A stretch of DNA of 10,533 nt from Clostridiales bacterium. GTDB taxonomy: Bacteria; Bacillota; Clostridia; Oscillospirales; Acutalibacteraceae. The translations under genes were made by a program, and so were the position numbers. Location: the NCBI GenBank assembly GCA_012511005.1, contig JAAZGX010000070.1, positions 1-10,533 of the forward strand, written 5' to 3'. The notes under the pieces were generated by a model. The model was given only the letters and a program-made list of their open reading frames with translations, did not search any database and had not been told where the DNA came from. Of this stretch, positions 5,839 through 10,533 are shown one piece after another. How positions within the stretch are numbered: the stretch's first letter is position 1; every line of letters starts with the position of its first letter.

Positions 5839-8283
5839 ATGGGCGATGGAAAGTATGTAAAAGTTGCCGTTAAGGGTGTATCATATCATTTTGATATTGA
5901 GTACTCTTATTTACTGCCCAAAAAATTTGAAAATGATGTATTTATAGGTACAAGGGTAGAGGTTCCGTTTGGAAGAGGGAACAGGAAAACACCTGCTATT
6001 GTGCTTTATATAGGCAGCAGTTTTGAAGTTAAAGACAATACGGGTCTTAAAAGTGTTGCGGCGGTACTTGACAGAACGCCTTTGTTGGATAACGAGGCAC
6101 TAAAAATTATAAAATGGCTAAAAGACACGACTTTTTGTACATACTACGATGCAGTAAAAAGCGTGCTGCCCGCCGGTATAGACCTAAAAACGGTTGTTTC
6201 GTATGCAGCGGTTATCAGTGAAAATGAAGCTGATTTACCATCTGTATCAGAAACAGCCGCCGAAATTTTTAAGTATCTTGCCGCTAAGGGAGCGTATGTG
6301 AAGCACGAAAAGTTATACAAGGATTTAGGGCTTGACGAGTTTTGTACGGCGCCGGAACAGTTAATCGAAAAAGGATATATCACAAAGAATACTGAAAGTG
6401 TAAGAAAAATAGGGGATTTAAGCGTTCTATTCGCTTCAATTACAAAAGAGGGCGAGGAGTTTTTGGAAAGCGGACAAAAGCTTACACAAAAACAGCGCTC
6501 TGTGTTGGAACTTCTATTTGAGGTTAAAAACGCATCCGTTAAAGAACTCTGCGGCTTTGCCTCAGTTACCTCAAGCGTAATAACGGCTATTTCAAAAAAA
6601 GGTTTAGTTAATTTATATGAAAGACAGGAATACAGGCGGCCAAAAACAGATATTTATACAAACGAACGAACCGCAAATAGGCTAAATGCAGAGCAGAACA
6701 AAGCATATAGTACATTAAAACAATTATATTTATCAGAAGAGGCGAAAGCGGCGCTGCTTTACGGAGTAACGGGAAGCGGAAAAACACAAGTTTATTTAAA
6801 GATTATAGAGGATATTGTACGCAAGGGAAAAGGCGTAATAATAATGGTTCCTGAAATCTCTTTAACGGCACAGGCACTTTCACTGTTTTACTCGAAATTC
6901 GGAGACAAGGTTGCTGTATTTCATAGCGCACTTTCCGCCGGTGAAAGAATAGACGAGTGGCAAAGAGTGAAAAACGGCGAGGCATCAATAGCACTTGGAA
7001 CGCGCTCCGCGGTTTTTGCCCCTGTTAAGAATTTAGGGCTTATTGTTATAGACGAGGAGCAGGAGCATACATATAAATCCGAAATGGCGCCGAAATATCA
7101 CGCACGGGAGGTAGCAAAATTCCGTGTGGTCTATAATAATGCGCTTCTTTTACTTTGCTCGGCAACCCCAAGCGTTGAAACATTCAAGAATGCGAAAGAT
7201 GGGAAGTACTCCCTTGTCACTCTAAAAAAACGCTATGGAGGCGCTGTTTTACCGAAGGTTATAACAGTGGATACCTCAGAAACAAAGGGTGCGCTAAGCA
7301 ATGTTTTATATGATAAGTTAGAAAATTGCCTTAAAAATAAAAAGCAGGCGATACTCCTTATAAACAGGCGTGGTTTCAATACATTTGCTCGCTGCACAAA
7401 TTGCAAAAGAGTTGCTCTTTGCCCTAATTGCAGCATAGCTCTTACTTATCACCGTGCGGACAGTAAGCTAATGTGCCACAGTTGCGGATATGTGAGAGCA
7501 TATACTAATAATTGTGAATACTGTAAGAGCGGCGGAATAAACTATTACGGCACGGGTACACAAAAAGTTGAGGATGAATTGGAAAAGGTGTTTCCCTCTG
7601 CACGCATTTTGCGTATGGACGCTGACACGACAGGTGCGCGCTATTCATATGAAAATAAATTAAATTCGTTTTCTGCCGGTGAATATGATATACTTGTAGG
7701 TACGCAAATGGTGGCGAAAGGGCTTAACTTTCCGAATGTTATGCTCGTCGGAGTTATTTCCGTAGACAGGGAGCTTTATAACGACGATTTTAGAAGTGCG
7801 GAAAGAGCGTTCGCTCTTTTAACTCAGGTTGTAGGGCGTTCAGGCAGAAGCGAGGCGGGCGGTGAGGCGGTAATACAATCAGTTTTGCCGGATAACGAAA
7901 TAATCCTTCTTGCCGCAAATCAGGATTATGACGCTTTTTACAAAACGGAAATAGTACTTAGAAAAACAATGGTATACCCGCCGTTTTGCGATATATGCAC
8001 AATGCTTTTCTATTCGGAAAGTGAGGCTGCGGCGCACAAAGGCGCAAAGAACTTTTTTGATATGCTTGTAAATGCCGTGAAAGACGAGTATAAAGATATA
8101 GCCCTAAATGTTTTAGGACCTATAAAACCGAGGATTGACAAATTAAACAATAAATACAGGTACAAAATAACCGTTAAATGTAAAAACAATAAAAGATTTA
8201 GGCAAATGATGTCTTATCTTATTATAGAATACAACAAAAAACCGAAAAGACCGGCAGTAGCGCTTTCTGTTGACTATGAATAG
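5839..8283 (+). CDS. priA: Primosomal protein N' (replication restart helicase PriA)
   Basis: PriA recognises stalled or collapsed forks and loads the replicative helicase. The 814-residue product has the N-terminal DNA-binding domain (about 5-100, including GTRVEVPFGRGNRKTPAIVL). The superfamily 2 helicase core carries Walker A GVTGSGKT (309-316, Lys315), motif II DEEQEH (405-410), CSATPS, and motif VI QVVGRSGR (663-670). The zinc domain has all eight cysteines as four pairs: C519/C522, C528/C531, C546/C549 and C559/C562. The C-terminal domain is complete, with CDICTMLF and LGPIKPRIDKLNNKYRYKI. Motif II reads DEEQ where most PriA proteins have DEEH. The ATG has AAGGA 8 bases upstream, 11 bases after rpoZ. 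In Bacillus coaBC lies between these two genes; here it is missing. Confidence 0.96.
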   Translation: MGDGKYVKVAVKGVSYHFDIEYSYLLPKKFENDVFIGTRVEVPFGRGNRKTPAIVLYIGSSFEVKDNTGLKSVAAVLDRTPLLDNEALKIIKWLKDTTFCTYYDAVKSVLPAGIDLKTVVSYAAVISENEADLPSVSETAAEIFKYLAAKGAYVKHEKLYKDLGLDEFCTAPEQLIEKGYITKNTESVRKIGDLSVLFASITKEGEEFLESGQKLTQKQRSVLELLFEVKNASVKELCGFASVTSSVITAISKKGLVNLYERQEYRRPKTDIYTNERTANRLNAEQNKAYSTLKQLYLSEEAKAALLYGVTGSGKTQVYLKIIEDIVRKGKGVIIMVPEISLTAQALSLFYSKFGDKVAVFHSALSAGERIDEWQRVKNGEASIALGTRSAVFAPVKNLGLIVIDEEQEHTYKSEMAPKYHAREVAKFRVVYNNALLLLCSATPSVETFKNAKDGKYSLVTLKKRYGGAVLPKVITVDTSETKGALSNVLYDKLENCLKNKKQAILLINRRGFNTFARCTNCKRVALCPNCSIALTYHRADSKLMCHSCGYVRAYTNNCEYCKSGGINYYGTGTQKVEDELEKVFPSARILRMDADTTGARYSYENKLNSFSAGEYDILVGTQMVAKGLNFPNVMLVGVISVDRELYNDDFRSAERAFALLTQVVGRSGRSEAGGEAVIQSVLPDNEIILLAANQDYDAFYKTEIVLRKTMVYPPFCDICTMLFYSESEAAAHKGAKNFFDMLVNAVKDEYKDIALNVLGPIKPRIDKLNNKYRYKITVKCKNNKRFRQMMSYLIIEYNKKPKRPAVALSVDYE

Positions 8284-8292
8284 GAGATTAAT

Positions 8293-8769
8293 ATGGCAAT
8301 TAGAAACATAAGGGTTGACGATGACCCGATTTTAAGAAAGAAAAGCAGACCCGTTACGGAATTTAACGACAGGCTTTTTACACTGCTTGACGATATGGCG
8401 GATACGCTAAAAGGCCTTTCTGCAATAGGGCTTGCCGCTGTTCAGGTAGGAGTATTAAGGCGAATATTCATATGTAATTTCGGAGAGGGTATAATAGAGC
8501 TTATAAACCCTGAAATAATTTTTACTGAGGGGTCGCAGCAAGAGGAAGAAGCATGCCTTTCACTACCGGGGAAATCGGGCGTTACAGAGCGGCCGGCAAG
8601 TGTTCAAATAAAAGCACAAAACAGAGAGGGCAAATGGTGCATATATAAAGGCGAGGAGCTAAAAGCGCGCTGTTTTTGCCACGAATATGACCATCTTAAC
8701 GGAGTTCTATACTCTGATAAATTAGCAGATGGCGAAACGCTTCATCAATTTGATGAAGAAGACCAATAA
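8293..8769 (+). CDS. def: Peptide deformylase
   Basis: The enzyme removes the N-formyl group from nascent peptides using a bound metal ion (usually ferrous iron). The 158-residue product has all catalytic and metal residues: Gln51 in motif 1, Cys88 in motif 2, and His130, Glu131 and His134 in the HEYDH motif 3. Motif 1 reads SAIGLAAVQVG instead of the common GxGLAAPQ, and motif 2 reads EACLSLPG instead of EGCLSVPG. These variants leave the ligands intact, so activity is expected. AGGAG (8282-8286) overlaps the priA stop and lies 6 bases before the ATG. It precedes fmt, its partner in the formyl-methionine cycle, by 24 bases. Confidence 0.94.
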   Translation: MAIRNIRVDDDPILRKKSRPVTEFNDRLFTLLDDMADTLKGLSAIGLAAVQVGVLRRIFICNFGEGIIELINPEIIFTEGSQQEEEACLSLPGKSGVTERPASVQIKAQNREGKWCIYKGEELKARCFCHEYDHLNGVLYSDKLADGETLHQFDEEDQ

Positions 8770-8793
8770 AAGTTTTACAGAAAGAGAAAAAAT

Positions 8794-9699
8794 ATGAAAA
8801 TTGTTTTTATGGGTACTCCTGAATTTGCGCTTCCAACACTCCTGTACCTTATTGAAAATGAAGATGTAAAAGCTGTTTTCACACAGCCGGACAAACCAAA
8901 GGGCAGAAAAGCCGTGCTAACGGCGCCGCCCGTTAAAGAAATGGCGCTTTTACACAATATTCCCGTTTACCAGCCGCATACGCTGAAAGACGGCGAGGCA
9001 CAGAAAATAATCGAAGGTTATAGTCCGGACTTGCTCGTTGTAATAGCTTATGGCAAAATTTTGCCGCAGTCTATACTAAATATTCCGTCACATGGCGCCA
9101 TAAATATACACGCGTCGCTTCTGCCAAAACTTCGCGGCGCGGCTCCTATTCAATGGAGCATAATAAACGGCGACAAAAAAACGGGAATAACGACAATGCA
9201 AATGGACGCCGGGCTTGATACGGGGGATATTCTTGTTCAAGATGAGTGTATAATAGGGGAAAACGAAACCTCAGGCGAGCTTCACAACACATTAGCAGAG
9301 CTTGGAGCCGTTACCCTTAAGAAAACGCTTGAAAAGATAAAAAACAAAACGATAGAACGAATAAAGCAAGATGACACGAAACACACACTTGCGCCAATAC
9401 TTTCAAAAAGTTGTTCGCCGATAGACTTTACGCAGTCCGCCAAACAAGTACACGATAAAGTAAGAGGGTTAAACCCTTGGCCCTCTGCCTGCGCTGTTTT
9501 ATGCGGAAAAACCGTAAAAATACACAAAACAACAGTTGCAGGGGAAACCATGAAAAGCCCCGGGACAGTATATAAGGACGGATGCCGTATATATGTAGCC
9601 TGCGGCGATGGGAATGCTGTTGAAATACTTGAAATACATCCGGAAGGCTCAAGAAAAATGACAGGAGCAGAGTTTATTTGCGGTCATAATATTAATTGA
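8794..9699 (+). CDS. fmt: Methionyl-tRNA formyltransferase
   Basis: Fmt transfers a formyl group from 10-formyltetrahydrofolate to methionyl-initiator tRNA. The 301-residue product has the N-terminal MKIVFMGTPEFALPTL and the tetrahydrofolate site NIHASLLPKLRGAAPIQW. Asn104, His106 and Asp142 (in MDAGLDTGDIL) match the catalytic triad. The C-terminal OB-fold domain includes VHDKVRGLNPWPSA and runs to the end. The ribosome binding site is weak (AGAAAGAG before ATG 8794). The gene ends 14 bases before the YugP-type peptidase. Length and motifs are ordinary, and def lies directly upstream as in most bacteria. Confidence 0.96.
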   Translation: MKIVFMGTPEFALPTLLYLIENEDVKAVFTQPDKPKGRKAVLTAPPVKEMALLHNIPVYQPHTLKDGEAQKIIEGYSPDLLVVIAYGKILPQSILNIPSHGAINIHASLLPKLRGAAPIQWSIINGDKKTGITTMQMDAGLDTGDILVQDECIIGENETSGELHNTLAELGAVTLKKTLEKIKNKTIERIKQDDTKHTLAPILSKSCSPIDFTQSAKQVHDKVRGLNPWPSACAVLCGKTVKIHKTTVAGETMKSPGTVYKDGCRIYVACGDGNAVEILEIHPEGSRKMTGAEFICGHNIN

Positions 9700-9700
9700 T

Positions 9701-9716
9701 AGGAGATGAATATATG
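9701..9716 (+). promoter_or_regulatory. Ribosome binding site fixing the start of the YugP-type peptidase
   Basis: AGGAGAT (9701-9707) lies 7 to 8 bases before ATG 9714-9716. A longer in-frame reading from TTG 9696 would place this ribosome binding site inside the coding sequence and has no site of its own, so ATG 9714 is preferred. Confidence 0.7.
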
Positions 9717-10412
9717 CCTTATTTTTATTTTATTCAAGACAATTACTATATAGTTTTTGTGGTAATTCCACTTATCGCTTCACTTATAATTCAAGCGAAA
9801 ATGAAGATGACATATAGGAAATATGAAAGAGTTGCAAGCTCACGAGGTATGACAGGCTATATGGCGGCAGAGATGGTGCTAAGGCAGCACAGAATAACAA
9901 ATGTTGCTATTGAGGGTGTACAAGGCAGACTAACAGACCATTTTGACCCGCGCACGAATATAATAAGGCTGTCGCCGCAGGTATACGGCGGAACATCAAT
10001 AGCGGCTATAAGTATCGCTTGCCATGAGGCGGGGCATGCCGTTCAGCACAGCGAAAACTACAATCCGATTAAACTTAGAAATGCTATTTTACCAATAACG
10101 AATATCGGCACGTCCTTGAGCTTTCCGCTTATATTGTTAGGAATTTTCTTTAGTATGGACCCGCTGCTTTTTCTTGGCATAATATTCTTCTCATTTGTAG
10201 TAATTTTTCACCTTGTCACTTTGCCGGTGGAGTTTAATGCAAGTTCAAGAGCGCTTGAGGCTATTGACGCTTACGAAATGCTGTCACCGGATGAAAGTAA
10301 AGCAGCTAAAAAAGTGCTGTCTGCAGCGGCACTCACTTATCTTGCGGCTTTTGCAGTTAGCCTTGCACAATTACTTAGGCTAATGCTGCTTTTCAGAGGG
10401 AGAAGAAAATGA
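9714..10412 (+). CDS. yugP: Neutral zinc metallopeptidase, YugP family (membrane)
   Basis: The 232-residue protein belongs to the YugP family of membrane zinc peptidases (Pfam zinc metallopeptidase 2). It has an N-terminal membrane segment (about 11-28) and the conserved soluble part GVQGRLTDHFDPRTNIIRLS. The zinc motif is H104-E-A-G-H108, with HAVQH following. The third ligand is likely Glu173 in LPVEFNASSRAL. Further membrane segments lie at about 128-148, 150-172 and 203-226. The substrate is not known for the family. In Clostridia it often sits between fmt and rsmB, as here, whereas Bacillus subtilis has it elsewhere. Its stop overlaps the rsmB start as ATGA. Functional assignment beyond peptidase is not possible from context. 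Confidence 0.9.
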   Translation: MPYFYFIQDNYYIVFVVIPLIASLIIQAKMKMTYRKYERVASSRGMTGYMAAEMVLRQHRITNVAIEGVQGRLTDHFDPRTNIIRLSPQVYGGTSIAAISIACHEAGHAVQHSENYNPIKLRNAILPITNIGTSLSFPLILLGIFFSMDPLLFLGIIFFSFVVIFHLVTLPVEFNASSRALEAIDAYEMLSPDESKAAKKVLSAAALTYLAAFAVSLAQLLRLMLLFRGRRK

Positions 10413-10533
10413 GTGTTTCTCCGCGAATTCTTGCAATTAAAACACTGCTCCGAATTGAAAGAGGCGGCGCCTTTTCAAATATTTTGCTTGACAGGCAAAT
10501 GAGTGCCGATGATATGAAAAAGGCTGACCGCGC
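10409..10533 (+). CDS. rsmB: 16S rRNA (cytosine-967-C5)-methyltransferase RsmB, N-terminal fragment
   Basis: The first 41 residues of a longer protein that continues past the window. It begins MSVSPRILAIKTLLRIERGG and continues with AFSNILLDRQM. This is the first helical part of the NusB-like RNA-binding domain found at the N-terminus of RsmB (Sun/Fmu). The methyltransferase domain is outside the window. The ATG overlaps the stop of the preceding peptidase gene as ATGA, with GGGAGAAG at 10398-10405 as ribosome binding site. The position after def and fmt is the usual Firmicutes order and supports the call. Confidence 0.85.
   Translation, partial: MSVSPRILAIKTLLRIERGGAFSNILLDRQMSADDMKKADR

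Noticed and set aside
8137..8170. TTGACA in the 3' end of priA as an internal promoter for def
   Set aside because: No acceptable -10 hexamer at 16-18 bases spacing; def is 9 bases from priA and fits the operon.
9463..9486. Nested inverted repeats in fmt (AGAGGG...CCCTCT around AGGGTTAAACCCT)
   Set aside because: They fall on the conserved RGLNPWPSA codons of Fmt, have no U-tract and no nearby gene start, so coding constraint explains them.

Overview
The window reads as a chromosomal core region of an AT-rich, endospore-forming member of the Clostridia. I infer something close to the Oscillospirales/Ruminococcaceae-type lineages, but the exact family cannot be fixed from sequence alone. The signs are a plus-strand, tightly packed operon layout, AGA/AGG-rich codon use, strong AGGAG-type ribosome binding sites, the sporulation genes ytfJ (gerW) and a dacF-like carboxypeptidase, a RemA homologue, and the Firmicutes gene order yicC-remA-gmk-rpoZ-priA-def-fmt-rsmB. 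TGA, TAG and TAA all act as stops, so the code is standard. No mobile element, tRNA, rRNA, CRISPR array or phage gene is visible. All genes lie on the plus strand and no intergenic gap exceeds 58 bases.

Left block (1-3803): the tail of an unidentified gene is coupled by an ATGA overlap to scpB (chromosome segregation). Then come a DUF2953 membrane protein with a TTG start (ytfI-like), ytfJ/gerW, a secreted D-Ala-D-Ala carboxypeptidase (dacF-like) and the 23S rRNA pseudouridine synthase rluB. Any promoter for this block is upstream of the window. The gap before dacF holds a perfect 11-bp inverted repeat whose right arm contains the dacF Shine-Dalgarno sequence. This is the most unusual regulatory structure here.

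Right block (3800-10533): a near-consensus extended -10 sigma-A promoter (TTGACA-17-TAAAAT with TG) starts inside the rluB stop codon. It appears to drive yicC, remA, gmk, rpoZ, priA, def, fmt, a YugP-type membrane zinc peptidase and rsmB, which runs off the end. The genes are separated by 9-24 bases or overlap by 4-8 bases. The block couples an RNase (YicC), a DNA-binding regulator (RemA), GMP kinase, the RNA polymerase omega subunit, replication restart (PriA), the N-terminal formyl-methionine cycle (Fmt, Def) and rRNA methylation (RsmB). Compared with Bacillus subtilis, coaBC is absent between rpoZ and priA, and yugP is inserted between fmt and rsmB.

I see no clearly new system. What merits a second look is the dacF leader hairpin, the promoter overlapping the rluB stop, a non-ScpA-like gene tail before scpB, and motif substitutions in peptide deformylase and PriA.
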